NCBI RefSeq assembly: GCF_002161595.1
Contig: NZ_NFID01000018.1
Span: forward strand, 1 to 64,000
Length of the DNA stretch: 64,000 bases
Origin: Gemmiger sp. An50
GTDB taxonomy: Bacteria > Bacillota > Clostridia > Oscillospirales > Ruminococcaceae
Direction: 5' to 3'
The notes beneath the pieces are model-generated. The model was given only the letters and a program-made list of their open reading frames with translations. It was not told the DNA's origin and made no database searches. This document shows positions 1 through 7,297 of the stretch, piece by piece; position 1 is the stretch's first letter; each line of letters starts with the position of its first letter. Made by a program: the position numbers and the translations under genes.

Positions 1-119
1 GTAAAAAGCAACGCCAAGTGCGGTTGGCGTTGCTCATTACGCACCTTTAGGTGCTGCTGGAATAATGGCCCTTATAGGGCCGTTCTGCAAACCCCACGTT
101 CAACGTGGGGTTATGATTT
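1..119. repeat. Array of four perfect hairpins downstream of phage-like genes
   Basis: Four consecutive perfect inverted repeats sit within 112 bases: 11-bp arms at 7-17/24-34, 5-bp arms at 41-45/50-54, 5-bp arms at 67-71/77-81, and 11-bp arms around a single central base at 90-100/102-112. The last one directly follows the stop of the minus-strand gene ending at 120 and is followed on that strand by a short T run, so it could act as a terminator. No convincing coding frame is seen here. The other hairpins have no assigned role and may be part of a structured RNA. Confidence 0.45.
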
Positions 120-374
120 TCAGCATCTTGCTCTCTCCTTTCGTGCCTCTGCCTCAACGGCATCGGCAAAATAGTTGGACATTTCTTCGAGTGGGATCTG
201 CAGCAGGCTGCAGGCCCGGAAGGCGTCGGCCATGCTCCAGGGCGTACGCCCATTCAGCCTGGCCGACAGAACCGAACCCGGCCAGCCCATTTCTGCGGCG
301 AACTCCTGATCCTGATATCCGGCATCTTCAATCCGATGCCGCAGCTGCAGGAACAGCCTTCTTTGTACAGGCAT
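120..374 (-). CDS. Small phage-like protein, probable XRE/HTH-type DNA-binding protein
   Basis: This 84-residue protein starts behind a strong GGAGGGA ribosome site, 6 bases from the ATG. Its middle part (about residues 15-65) reads like a short helix-turn-helix domain: a Q-D-Q-E-F-A-A-E-M-G helix, then a turn and a 'SARLNGRTPWS' recognition-type segment, followed by 'LLQIPLEEMSNYF', typical of XRE-family regulators. It lies in a minus-strand set of small phage-like genes and overlaps the preceding 62-residue gene by 47 bases. A regulatory role in the element is inferred; no specific target can be named. Confidence 0.6.
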   Translation of the reverse strand: MPVQRRLFLQLRHRIEDAGYQDQEFAAEMGWPGSVLSARLNGRTPWSMADAFRACSLLQIPLEEMSNYFADAVEAEARKERARC

Positions 375-516
375 TATGTTCCCTCCATTCTTTGTGGATT
401 TCTGCCTTCAAAGCCATGAGAACCTTGAATTCAGCGGGGTCACGCTGCCACAACGGAGTGCGTACGTAACGATCAGCCTGCTCCAGATACTCGACGACCT
501 TTTCAGCAGTGCTCAT
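328..516 (-). CDS. Small hypothetical protein of the phage-like element
   Basis: This 62-residue charged, probably helical protein starts with MSTAEKVVEYLEQADRYV and is preceded by a GGAAAGGAG-type ribosome site (about 519-530). It lies between the Bro-N antirepressor gene and the HTH-like gene, and its last 47 bases overlap the latter. I do not recognise a family. Small genes of this size and position are common in the early region of phages. The Ala-rich C-terminus lies in the overlap and carries no clear motif. Confidence 0.5.
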   Translation of the reverse strand: MSTAEKVVEYLEQADRYVRTPLWQRDPAEFKVLMALKAEIHKEWREHNACTKKAVPAAAASD

Positions 517-552
517 GGTTTACTCCTTTCCGCCCGCCTTGTGCGGGCTTTT

Positions 553-1113
553 TTATTCCACTGCCCCTTCGCTCAGCTGCCTGATCTCCTGGGCAATGCA
601 CTCTTCCCAGAAGCGCACATTGTCGCGAATCCCTTCCCGCGTCTTGCGCCACTCGTCATAGCATTTCCGGGCTTCGTGTGCTTGCCTGCCGGCCTGAGCG
701 GTGTAGCGTTCAATATCCGCCAGCAGCTTGCGGTTCCGATCCAGCTTTGCCTGATATTCGTCCAGCTTGGCCAATCGTTCCGGCGGCACGCCATAGGCCC
801 CGGTCTTACGGATGCTGGGCAGTACATCGTGGGTCACCCAGCGTTTGAAGGCTTTGGCCTCCGGCTTGTCCGACCGAAGGATGACGGAGTACAGGCCGGG
901 TTCGTTGATGATGGTGGTTGACTGGACACGCCCCATCGAATCGATGAGGTCGGTCAAATCGACCTCATCCGGGTCGAGCCGCTTTTTGGTGTCGGTTATA
1001 TTCCCGATATTCAGCACCCGGCAGACATCCCTCAGCACCCACCACAGGCCGTCATCTCGCTGGACGGTTCGCAGCTGCTCGCCGCTGTACACGAAAATCT
1101 GTAAGTTGTTCAT
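553..1113 (-). CDS. Bro-N domain phage antirepressor
   Basis: This 186-residue protein has an N-terminal Bro-N domain (about residues 1-105). The signature pieces are visible: 'LWWVLRDVCRVLNIGN', 'INEPGLYSVILRSDKPEAKAFK' split across about 69-91, and 'RWVTHDVLPSIRKTGAY' at about 91-107. The C-terminal 80 residues are a charged helical region (probable coiled coil) rather than a usual KilA-C or ANT domain. Bro-N proteins bind DNA and serve in phages as antirepressors or early regulators. It starts behind GAAAGGAG and lies just downstream of a perfect 19-bp palindrome at 1131-1149, so repression by the element's own repressor is likely. Confidence 0.85.
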   Translation of the reverse strand: MNNLQIFVYSGEQLRTVQRDDGLWWVLRDVCRVLNIGNITDTKKRLDPDEVDLTDLIDSMGRVQSTTIINEPGLYSVILRSDKPEAKAFKRWVTHDVLPSIRKTGAYGVPPERLAKLDEYQAKLDRNRKLLADIERYTAQAGRQAHEARKCYDEWRKTREGIRDNVRFWEECIAQEIRQLSEGAVE

Positions 1114-1130
1114 GTGGTTCTCCTTTCGGT

Positions 1131-1149
1131 AGTTGAATTTAATTCAACT
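1131..1149. promoter_or_regulatory. Perfect 19-bp palindromic operator
   Basis: AGTTGAATTTAATTCAACT is a perfect inverted repeat around one central T. It lies between the Bro-N gene and the stop of the upstream Cro-like gene. Its half-site GTTGAAT recurs at 1406-1422 and, without the outer G, at 1450-1464, so it is probably a binding site for the repressor encoded at 1500. Confidence 0.65.
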
Positions 1150-1353
1150 TTTCGAGAAAAAAATCTGGTCCTTCTGGACCAAGCTAATTCCAAGCAAATC
1201 GCACAGCGAATCAACCTCACTCACTTTAAACTCATTGTAATTGTCGATCTTGCGCTGTAAGGCGTATGGTGTGATACCAAGCACCTGTGCAATGTACTTG
1301 TACTTCAACCCAGACTTCTGAATCAAAAGTCTGAGAGCCACAGTATCGGTCAA
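1144..1353 (-). CDS. Small Cro-like helix-turn-helix regulator
   Basis: This 69-residue protein runs from a TTG start at 1353. I preferred it because AAAGGAGGTGG lies 5-6 bases upstream, whereas the in-frame ATG at 1386 sits inside the operator palindrome and lacks a ribosome site. The region 'LKYKYIAQVLGITPYALQRK' (about residues 16-35) is a classic helix-turn-helix and 'VDSLCDLLGIS' is the following helix. It resembles the DUF739/Cro-like proteins that face a CI-type repressor in Bacillota phages. It is divergent from the repressor gene at 1500 with operators between them. Its stop codon overlaps the downstream operator at 1131-1149. Confidence 0.75.
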   Translation of the reverse strand: MTDTVALRLLIQKSGLKYKYIAQVLGITPYALQRKIDNYNEFKVSEVDSLCDLLGISLVQKDQIFFSKS

Positions 1354-1369
1354 AATACCACCTCCTTTC

Positions 1370-1464
1370 GTGGAATTTAATTCCACAACCAGATAATACC
1401 ACTCGGTTGAATCAAAGTCAACTATTTTTTATGTTTTTATAAAAAAATATTGAATATGATTCAA
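1370..1464. promoter_or_regulatory. Divergent lysogeny-switch control region with three palindromic operators
   Basis: Between the Cro-like gene and the repressor gene lie three dyads: 1370-1386 (perfect, GTGGAAT..ATTCCAC), 1406-1422 (imperfect, GTTGAAT..GTCAAC) and 1450-1464 (TTGAAT..ATTCAA). With 1131-1149 they form a family with 17-19 bp spans. The AT-rich stretch 1420-1460 probably holds the overlapping divergent promoters. The arrangement matches a CI/Cro-type switch; the assignment of repressor to site is inferred from position and repetition. Confidence 0.65.
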
Positions 1465-1499
1465 CGGTGTGATACTATCTAATCAAAGAAGGTGTTTTC

Positions 1500-2132
1500 A
1501 TGTCAGAGATATACAAAAGAATACGAGAAAGACGCATTGAACTAGGGCTAACAGTAGAAGAACTGGCTCAGCGAATGGGTTACAAAGATAAATCATCTAT
1601 AAGCAAAATAGAAAACGGTAAAGCTGACATTCCCCAGTCAAAGGTTGTGGCCTTCGCGAAAGCTCTAAATACCACAACTGCTTATCTGATTGGCGCCGAT
1701 CAAGATAACACCATCCATCTCCCCTCCAACATCATCCCGGTGCCCCCTGCATCCAAGACCGTTCCCCTGCTCGGCACGATTGCCTGTGGTGTTCCAATTC
1801 TGGCCGAGGAAAATCTGGACGGCGAAGTCTCCCTGCCTGACTTCGTCCATGCCGATTTTGCTTTGCGCTGCAAGGGTGACAGCATGGTGGAGGCCCGCAT
1901 CCTGGACGGGGATATTGTATATATCCGCAAACAACCTGACGTGGAAAACGGCGAGATTGCTGCCGTGCTGATTGGCGACGAGGCCACCTTGAAGCGGGTA
2001 TATAAGTACCCCGGGCAGATTGTTTTGCAACCGGCCAACCCTAAATACTCCCCGATGATCTATGCGGGCGAATCGATCAATGATATGCAGATATTAGGTA
2101 AGGCGGTATTTTTTGTCTCTATGGTTAAATAA
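1500..2132 (+). CDS. CI/LexA-type phage repressor with XRE HTH and S24 self-cleavage domain
   Basis: This 210-residue protein begins behind GAAGGTG. Residues about 4-60 are an XRE helix-turn-helix domain ('LAQRMGYKDKSSISKIENGK'). Residues about 90-205 are an S24 peptidase domain. The putative self-cleavage site is the Ala/Cys-Gly segment in 'GTIACGVP', the catalytic serine is in 'CKGDSMVEARI', and the lysine is in 'EATLKRVY'. This is the layout of SOS-sensitive prophage repressors, cleaved when RecA is activated. It is divergent from the Cro-like gene and flanked by palindromes, and probably represses the minus-strand early genes and itself. Confidence 0.9.
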   Translation: MSEIYKRIRERRIELGLTVEELAQRMGYKDKSSISKIENGKADIPQSKVVAFAKALNTTTAYLIGADQDNTIHLPSNIIPVPPASKTVPLLGTIACGVPILAEENLDGEVSLPDFVHADFALRCKGDSMVEARILDGDIVYIRKQPDVENGEIAAVLIGDEATLKRVYKYPGQIVLQPANPKYSPMIYAGESINDMQILGKAVFFVSMVK

Positions 2133-2153
2133 CAATAGTCGAGGTGTACCGTA

Positions 2154-3071
2154 ATGAAACTTCTGTCAATCGTCAAGTCGGCTCTCGCTTCTTCCCTTCG
2201 CACTTCCCCCACCGAGAAATTCGACTTAACCACTGTAGAAGGTATTCGAGCGATTCCGAAAACAGCTGTTGCAAAATCGATATTTTTTTCGACTGACCAG
2301 ATTGAATATGTTTTGCAAAGAAAAGCAACCCAGTATAAAAGCGAGGGAAACTTCGACCTGGCAATCGAGTGTTTGCGAAAATCAAACGAATTGAAACAAT
2401 ACTCCCACACGGTTTATAGCGCGAAAGATTACTACCGCTTAGTGGATTACTTGAAGCTCGCAAGAAGATTTGATGAAGCCAGAGAAGAAAAAGCCAAATT
2501 AGACACAATGTTTAACGAAAAGGGAGTATCTCTGGATTTAATAGATGAATGCGAGAAAAGAGCAATCCCGCCCAAAAATCAAAAAAACGATTTGGTATCT
2601 ATCGGTTACCTTGGTTGCTGCTGTAGCGAATGCGCAAAATTCAGATGCCGCGTTTATTCTTATTACGGAAAAGATCCAAGATTTCCACGCTACCCAGATT
2701 TTTTAAAGCAAAACCCAGATCATTGCGGGCTCATGGCTTTCCCTTTCCTTTTTGATTGTCAATCTCTATCTATGCCGTCTGGAAAAGAATTGAGAGGCGC
2801 TTCGCTTATTAAGTATTCCAATCGCCCTTTTGTGGATGATCGCTCCGCTGAAGAAAAGGAACTATACGAAAAACAGATTGCGGACGCAGAAAAGGACAGA
2901 ATTGATCGTACTGCATATGATTGGCTTTGGGAGTATATGCCGGAAATATGTCCGAAAGGATATGGTGCCTACAGAAGAATGAGGAATTCAAACTCTCGGA
3001 ATTTCCAGCGTATACAACAAGCGGCTTTGGAGCATGGGTTTGATTTACTAACCGGAACAATGACGAAATAA
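2154..3071 (+). CDS. Unknown phage-associated protein with TPR-like N-terminus and Cys cluster
   Basis: This 305-residue protein lies 21 bases after the repressor and is probably co-transcribed. Its N-terminal third has a helical, TPR-like pattern ('YKSEGNFDLAIECLRKSNEL' then 'YYRLVDYLKLARRFDEAREE'). The central part carries a cysteine group, CCCSECAKFRC, with a later DHCG and DCQS, suggesting metal binding. The C-terminal region is Glu/Arg-rich and helical. The DNA is more AT-rich than the integrase downstream, fitting a cargo (moron) gene carried by the element. I do not recognise a family and assign no function. Confidence 0.7.
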   Translation: MKLLSIVKSALASSLRTSPTEKFDLTTVEGIRAIPKTAVAKSIFFSTDQIEYVLQRKATQYKSEGNFDLAIECLRKSNELKQYSHTVYSAKDYYRLVDYLKLARRFDEAREEKAKLDTMFNEKGVSLDLIDECEKRAIPPKNQKNDLVSIGYLGCCCSECAKFRCRVYSYYGKDPRFPRYPDFLKQNPDHCGLMAFPFLFDCQSLSMPSGKELRGASLIKYSNRPFVDDRSAEEKELYEKQIADAEKDRIDRTAYDWLWEYMPEICPKGYGAYRRMRNSNSRNFQRIQQAALEHGFDLLTGTMTK

Positions 3072-3077
3072 CAAAAA

Positions 3078-3107
3078 ATCCCCCACCGGCGGCAACCGGT
3101 GGGGGAT
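3078..3107. terminator. Strong hairpin after the repressor operon
   Basis: A 12-bp GC-rich stem (3078-3089/3096-3107) with a 6-base loop starts 7 bases after the stop at 3071. An A-run precedes it and no T-run follows, so the rho-independent signature is better on the minus strand. On the plus strand it could still separate the repressor operon from the integrase gene. Confidence 0.5.
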
Positions 3108-3210
3108 GATGAACAGGCTTACTCACAAGGGTGAATAATCCGTCCGGACAACGAGATTATACCACCTCCCGAGTAGGCTTGTCAAAGTGCACCTACAGGG
3201 AGGTATTTTT

Positions 3211-4287
3211 ATGTCAATTCGCACCAATACGGCCGTCTGGGTCGAGGGCCGCCATCGCTGGCAGATCAATGTGCAGAAGGACGGCGTGCGCAAAACCTTC
3301 ACCAGCGCGAAGCCCGGCCGTACCGGCCAGCGAGAGGCCAATCGAAAAGCTGATGAGTGGCTGGAGCACTCGGTAATCAGCACATCCACCAAGGTGGACG
3401 TGCTCTACCCTCAGTTTTTGGCGTCCAAGCGGGCCACCACCAGTCTCAGCAACTGCCGCCCAATGGATGGCCGCTGGCGGAACAAGATTCAGCCGTTGAT
3501 CGGCCAGAAGTCCATCGGCCGGCTGACTGATGGACTTCTGCAGCAGGTACTGGACAGAGCCCTTGCCGGTGGATATTCCCGCAAAAGTCTGCAGAACCTG
3601 CGGGCGGATCTATGTGCGTTTTTGAAATGGGCTCGCCGGAACCGTTACACCACTCTGACCGGCGAGGACCTTGAAATCTCCAAAGCTGCTCAGAGGGGTC
3701 AGAAACGCATTTTGCAGCCGAAGGATGTCCTGATACTCTTTAACGTAGACACCACCATCCTGCGCAAAAATAAGGCCGTGGAAGATTACATCAACGCATA
3801 CCGGCTGGAGGTGCTCACCGGGCTACGGCCTGGGGAGATCAACGGGCTGGAATGGGCCGACTGGCACGGCGACCGGCTGGAGCTGCGCCGGGCCATCAAC
3901 TGCTACGGCGAAACCACCACCGGGAAGAACGATAATGCCCGCCGGGTGGTTTACCTCTCTTCCCTGGCCCGCCAGGTGCTGGAAGATCAATATCGCATCA
4001 CTGGACCGAAGGGGTCTGTATTCTGCGTCTCTAACCTCCAGCACTACCACAGCCGCTGGAAGCGATATTGTAAGGTCAATGGGCTGCCGGATATCGCGCC
4101 CTATGAAATCCGGCACACGTTTGTGAGCATCAGCGACGCCCTGCCGGAAGCCCAGATGAAAAAGCTCGTCGGCCACAGCCAGAGCATGGACACCTATGGT
4201 GTGTATGGCCACGAAGTGCAGGGCGAAGGAGAAGAGATCAGCCGCAACCTGGATGCCATCTTCTCGAAGATCCTCAGCGCCACATAA
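3211..4287 (+). CDS. Tyrosine-recombinase integrase of the phage-like element
   Basis: This 358-residue site-specific recombinase starts at the ATG at 3211, which has AGGGAGG 6 bases upstream; an upstream GTG at 3187 lacks one. The N-terminal part (about 1-60) is an arm-binding AP2-like region, followed by a SAM-like core-binding domain (about 65-155). In the catalytic domain I see the first Arg in 'LTGLRPGEINGLEW', the HxxR box as 'YEIRHTFVS' (first position Tyr instead of His), the second His in 'KLVGHSQSMDTY', and the nucleophilic Tyr in 'YGVYGH'. It ends 86 bases from the 3' end of the tRNA-Ser gene, a classic attachment position. Confidence 0.92.
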   Translation: MSIRTNTAVWVEGRHRWQINVQKDGVRKTFTSAKPGRTGQREANRKADEWLEHSVISTSTKVDVLYPQFLASKRATTSLSNCRPMDGRWRNKIQPLIGQKSIGRLTDGLLQQVLDRALAGGYSRKSLQNLRADLCAFLKWARRNRYTTLTGEDLEISKAAQRGQKRILQPKDVLILFNVDTTILRKNKAVEDYINAYRLEVLTGLRPGEINGLEWADWHGDRLELRRAINCYGETTTGKNDNARRVVYLSSLARQVLEDQYRITGPKGSVFCVSNLQHYHSRWKRYCKVNGLPDIAPYEIRHTFVSISDALPEAQMKKLVGHSQSMDTYGVYGHEVQGEGEEISRNLDAIFSKILSAT

Positions 4288-4334
4288 AGCCGTATGCAAA
4301 TATGAAGTGTGTACCTTTGTGTGTACCTGAATAC

Positions 4335-4372
4335 AAAAAAGCCCGGTAGAACCGCATTCTACCGGGCTTTTT
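4335..4372. terminator. Bidirectional terminator between integrase and tRNA-Ser
   Basis: An 11-bp stem (4341-4351/4357-4367) is flanked by an A-run on the left and a T-run on the right. It can end the plus-strand integrase transcript and the minus-strand tRNA transcript. Confidence 0.85.
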
Positions 4373-4373
4373 C

Positions 4374-4465
4374 TGGCGGAAAGAGAGGGATTCGAACCCT
4401 CGGTGGGTTTATGGCCCACACACGATTTCCAGTCGTGCGCCTTAGACCAGCTCAGCCATCTTTCC
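4374..4465 (-). tRNA. tRNA-Ser (anticodon GGA)
   Basis: A 92-base class II tRNA with a long variable arm, the GGTTCGAATCC T-arm and an encoded CCA. The anticodon loop reads CTGGAAA, giving GGA. Its 3' end faces the integrase gene, so it is the probable attachment site of the phage-like element; the repeated half of the attachment core would lie off the left edge. Confidence 0.95.
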
Positions 4466-4468
4466 ATG

Positions 4469-4543
4469 TGGAGGTGCTGACCAGATTTGAACTGGTGAAT
4501 GAAGGTTTTGCAGACCTTTGCCTTACCACTTGGCCACAGCACC
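4469..4543 (-). tRNA. tRNA-Cys (anticodon GCA)
   Basis: A 75-base cloverleaf with a 7-bp acceptor stem GGTGCTG/CAGCACC, a GTTCAAATC T-loop, anticodon loop CTGCAAA and encoded CCA. It is transcribed with the flanking tRNA-Gly and tRNA-Ser. Confidence 0.95.
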
Positions 4544-4548
4544 AAATT

Positions 4549-4624
4549 TGGAGCGGCTTACGAGGCTCGAACTCGCTACCTCCACCTTGGCAAGGTGGCG
4601 CTCTACCAGATGAGCTAAAGCCGC
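4549..4624 (-). tRNA. tRNA-Gly (anticodon GCC)
   Basis: A 76-base cloverleaf with acceptor GCGGCTT/AAGCCGC, anticodon loop TTGCCAA, GTTCGAGCC T-arm and encoded CCA. It is the first gene of the three-tRNA unit Gly-Cys-Ser. Confidence 0.95.
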
Positions 4625-4640
4625 AAATTACTGCTCAGAT

Positions 4641-4669
4641 ATAATACCATAGCCTTATGAAAAATGCAA
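4641..4669 (-). promoter_or_regulatory. Promoter of the Gly-Cys-Ser tRNA unit
   Basis: On the minus strand TTGCAT (4664-4669), a 17-base spacer and TATTAT (4641-4646) form a sigma-A promoter 17 bases upstream of the tRNA-Gly 5' end. Confidence 0.8.
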
Positions 4670-4790
4670 CCCCTAAACTGCCACTTTTTTCATTTTTTTA
4701 TTTTTCTTTTTTAGAGCGATTTCCTTCCCCCACAGCTTCCCTCTTTTCTTCCCAAACCGGCCTGAGGAATCAAATGAAGGGCGGAAAAAG

Positions 4791-4826
4791 AAAAAAACCG
4801 GCAAGCACCTGATGACGCTTGCCGGT
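4791..4826 (-). terminator. Terminator after tRNA-Gln
   Basis: A 10-bp stem (4797-4806/4817-4826) followed on the minus strand by a T-rich run, immediately after the tRNA-Gln 3' end. Confidence 0.85.
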
Positions 4827-4828
4827 TT

Positions 4829-4903
4829 TGGTTGGGTTGGCGGGATTCGAACCCACGCATGCGGGAGTCAAAGTCCCGTGCCTTACCGCTTGGCGACAAC
4901 CCA
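4829..4903 (-). tRNA. tRNA-Gln (anticodon TTG)
   Basis: A 75-base cloverleaf with acceptor TGGGTTG/CAACCCA, anticodon loop CTTTGAC, GGTTCGAATCC T-arm and encoded CCA. Confidence 0.94.
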
Positions 4904-4940
4904 GCAGAAACGCCGTGCGAAAACGGCGGGATGATATAGA

Positions 4941-4970
4941 AAAAAGCGAACTCTTTCGAATTCGCTTTTT
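4941..4970. terminator. Hairpin with A and T runs after tRNA-His
   Basis: A 10-bp stem (4941-4950/4961-4970) starting with five A and ending with five T, placed just past the tRNA-His 3' end. It can terminate in either direction. Confidence 0.75.
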
Positions 4971-4973
4971 TAG

Positions 4974-5051
<78 letters not shown>

Positions 5052-5058
5052 ACATGTT

Positions 5059-5135
<77 letters not shown>

Positions 5136-5169
5136 TTAGTCGTTCTTCCCTGGGAGACGCTGCTCAAAT

Positions 5170-5198
5170 ATAATACCATCCCCCCCTAGTATTGTCAA
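5170..5198 (-). promoter_or_regulatory. Promoter of the Arg-His(-Gln) tRNA unit
   Basis: On the minus strand TTGACA (5193-5198), a 17-base spacer containing seven G, and TATTAT (5170-5175), about 35 bases upstream of tRNA-Arg. Confidence 0.85.
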
Positions 5199-5388
5199 TA
5201 GGTTTTTTCGAGTTTTTTTCAATTTTTTTGATTTTTTCTTTTTCCCTCTGTTTTGACCATTTTCATGCGCTGAAACAGGGATGCCGGCGTAAAGCCAGCA
5301 CCCCTGCTTGCAGCTTGCATGCATTATGCAAAAGAGAGAGAAAGAAGGATATTAGAAATGGTCAAGGGAAAGTCAAAAGGAATCAAGC

Positions 5389-6285
5389 TCACAGCATGCC
5401 CATCTTGGTCATTAAGGCCTTGATACGGTCCTCCTGCTCCTTGGTGACCGGCAGGAAGGGCACGGTACTGGTATCGCTGATGGGCAGACCGCGCAGCTGC
5501 AGCGCACGCTTTACCACCGGGATGAAGGGGGTGCCGATGCTGTAGATATCCATCCACTGGTCGATCTCGCGCTGGTACTTCTGGATGTTCTCCATGTCGT
5601 TTTCCCGCACGGCCTTGGCCAGTGCGCTGGTGACCTCAGGGATCAGGTTGGACAGGCCGCCGATGCTGCCGTTGCCGCCGCTGATCACATTATGTACAAA
5701 GTTATCGTCGTAGCCGGACAGAATCTCGAACTCCGGGAACTCGGGACGCATGGTCTTGATCAGTTCGCGGGTATGCTCCATGGGTACCACGGTGTCCTTG
5801 AAGCCCACAATGTTCTTGTGGCGGCGGGCCAGGTTCAGGGTGACCTGAGGCTTGATGTCATAGCCGGTACGGTCCGGGAAATTGTAGATCAGGATGTTGC
5901 CGTGGATGCCGTCGGCCACACGGTCAAAATACTCTTCCACACTGGCGTCGCTCAGGGCGAAATAGTAGGGAGGAATGATCATCACGGCCTCGGCGCCCTG
6001 ATCGATGGCGTAATTGCCCAGCTCAATGGTCTCGCGGTAATCCATGCAGCTGGTGCCGATCAGCAGGCGGGTGCGGCCCTTGATGGTCTCGGCCGCAACA
6101 CGGATCAGCTCTTTTTTCTGCTCCATGGGCATGCTGAAGAACTCGCCGGTGGAACCCATCACCACGATGCCGTCCACACCGCCCTTGATCAGGTGCTCAT
6201 AAACCGCTTTATTGCCTTCCACGTCCAGGGTGCCATCCTCATGAAAAACGGTGACCACGGGAGTCATCCAACTGATTTTGCTCAT
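5389..6285 (-). CDS. DapA/N-acetylneuraminate-lyase family aldolase, probable 2-keto-3-deoxy sugar-acid aldolase
   Basis: This 298-residue TIM-barrel protein starts at the ATG at 6285, 9-10 bases after AAAGGAG; an upstream in-frame start at 6351 would overlap the FAH gene. Family motifs are clear: 'VMGSTGEFFSM' (substrate-carboxylate loop), the Tyr in 'LIYNFPDRTGY', and the Schiff-base Lys in 'IVGFKDT'. DapA-family members include dihydrodipicolinate synthase, sialic acid lyase and KDG/KDGal aldolases. The neighbours (KdgT permease, UxaA-type dehydratase, FAH hydrolase, IclR regulator) argue for cleavage of a 2-keto-3-deoxy acid to pyruvate plus an aldehyde. Sialate lyase is less likely given this operon, despite the sialidase at 13-20 kb. 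Confidence 0.85.
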   Translation of the reverse strand: MSKISWMTPVVTVFHEDGTLDVEGNKAVYEHLIKGGVDGIVVMGSTGEFFSMPMEQKKELIRVAAETIKGRTRLLIGTSCMDYRETIELGNYAIDQGAEAVMIIPPYYFALSDASVEEYFDRVADGIHGNILIYNFPDRTGYDIKPQVTLNLARRHKNIVGFKDTVVPMEHTRELIKTMRPEFPEFEILSGYDDNFVHNVISGGNGSIGGLSNLIPEVTSALAKAVRENDMENIQKYQREIDQWMDIYSIGTPFIPVVKRALQLRGLPISDTSTVPFLPVTKEQEDRIKALMTKMGML

Positions 6286-6319
6286 AATCTGCTTGCTCCT
6301 TTTGTTCATTGATTTGCAG

Positions 6320-7210
6320 TTATTCTCGAATGCGGTTGCGGAGAACTCCAATGCCTTCCACTTCGCATTCTATCACATCGCCGGGCTTCATATAGCGTGG
6401 CGGGTCAAAGCCCATTCCCACGCCGGCGGGTGTTCCGCTGATGATGATATCCCCCGCTTCCAGCGTCATGCCGCGCGACAGCTCGCTGATCAGCTTTGGG
6501 ATATCCCGAATAAACGCCCGGGTATTGGAATGCTGGCGCACCTCTCCGTTGAGGCGGCTCTCCACATTCAGATGCAGGGGCATGGTCAGCTCGTCCCGGG
6601 TGACGATCCAGGGGCCCATGGCGCAAAAGCCATCCAGGCTTTTACCCCGATACCATTGCACGTGACTGTGCTGCAGGGTGCGGGCGGAAATGTCGTTGAA
6701 CACGCTGTAGCCGAAGATGTGCTTCTCCACATCCTGGGGTGCAATGTCACGCCCGCCTTTGCCCAGAATGACCGCCAGCTCCACCTCGTAATCCAGCGCC
6801 CGGTCCAGACCGGCATGACTTTCCACGCTTTCCTCCGGACCGGTCATCCGGCTGCACCGCTTGGAAAAATACACGGCAGCCTCCGGCTCCTCCATGTGGA
6901 TCGCGGCGGCGCATTCCTGATAATGTGCCCGGTAGTTGACGCCAACACACAAGATATCATGGATGGGACGCTCCACCGGCGCCAGAAGCTGAAGCTGCTC
7001 CAGCAAAAGCCCCTCTGAAGGGCCACGGCCGCTTTTTGCAAACGCTTCCAGCGGCTTCATCTGTTCCGGCGCGGCCCGGCGGATAAACTCCAGCCAATCG
7101 GCGGCTTCAAGCCCCTCGCCCAGTGCGGAAACAGGCATGGCTCTTGTTCCCGTCGGGTCCAGGACCGCCAGCCGGGAAGAACTTCCCTCTTCAAATCGAA
7201 TCAAGCGCAT
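6320..7210 (-). CDS. Fumarylacetoacetate hydrolase (FAH) family protein
   Basis: This protein of about 296 residues carries the FAH fold at about residues 85-296. Diagnostic segments are 'LCVGVNYRAHYQE', the metal-binding Glu pair in 'LDYEVELAVILGK', 'VFNDISARTLQ', 'KSLDGFCAMGPWIV', and the C-terminal 'SGTPAGVGMGFDPPRYMKPG'. The start at 7210 has GGGAG 9 bases upstream; the ATG two codons earlier (7216) is also possible. FAH-family enzymes hydrolyse or decarboxylate 2,4-diketo acids or hydrate 2-keto acids. In this operon it probably handles a keto-deoxy sugar-acid intermediate, but the substrate cannot be read from sequence. It lies 34 bases upstream of the aldolase gene. Confidence 0.88.
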   Translation of the reverse strand: MRLIRFEEGSSSRLAVLDPTGTRAMPVSALGEGLEAADWLEFIRRAAPEQMKPLEAFAKSGRGPSEGLLLEQLQLLAPVERPIHDILCVGVNYRAHYQECAAAIHMEEPEAAVYFSKRCSRMTGPEESVESHAGLDRALDYEVELAVILGKGGRDIAPQDVEKHIFGYSVFNDISARTLQHSHVQWYRGKSLDGFCAMGPWIVTRDELTMPLHLNVESRLNGEVRQHSNTRAFIRDIPKLISELSRGMTLEAGDIIISGTPAGVGMGFDPPRYMKPGDVIECEVEGIGVLRNRIRE

Positions 7211-7250
7211 TGGCATTCGCTCCCTTTATTATATAAAGTAAGAGACCACG

Positions 7251-7282
7251 CAAAGACCCGCCCGTTTTCGAGCGGGCCTTTG
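7251..7282 (-). terminator. Probable terminator/attenuator between uxaA-type gene and FAH gene
   Basis: An imperfect stem with GC-rich core (CCCGC/GCGGG) flanked by CAAAG/CTTTG lies between the large UxaA subunit gene and the FAH gene. It may lower expression of the two downstream genes relative to the first three. Confidence 0.5.
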
Positions 7283-7297
7283 CAGCCGGTTCAAGAA

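Noticed and set aside
5389-6285. N-acetylneuraminate lyase (NanA) assignment for the DapA-family gene
   Set aside because: Tempting because of the sialidase, but its operon partners are KdgT, UxaA and FAH, with no nan genes.
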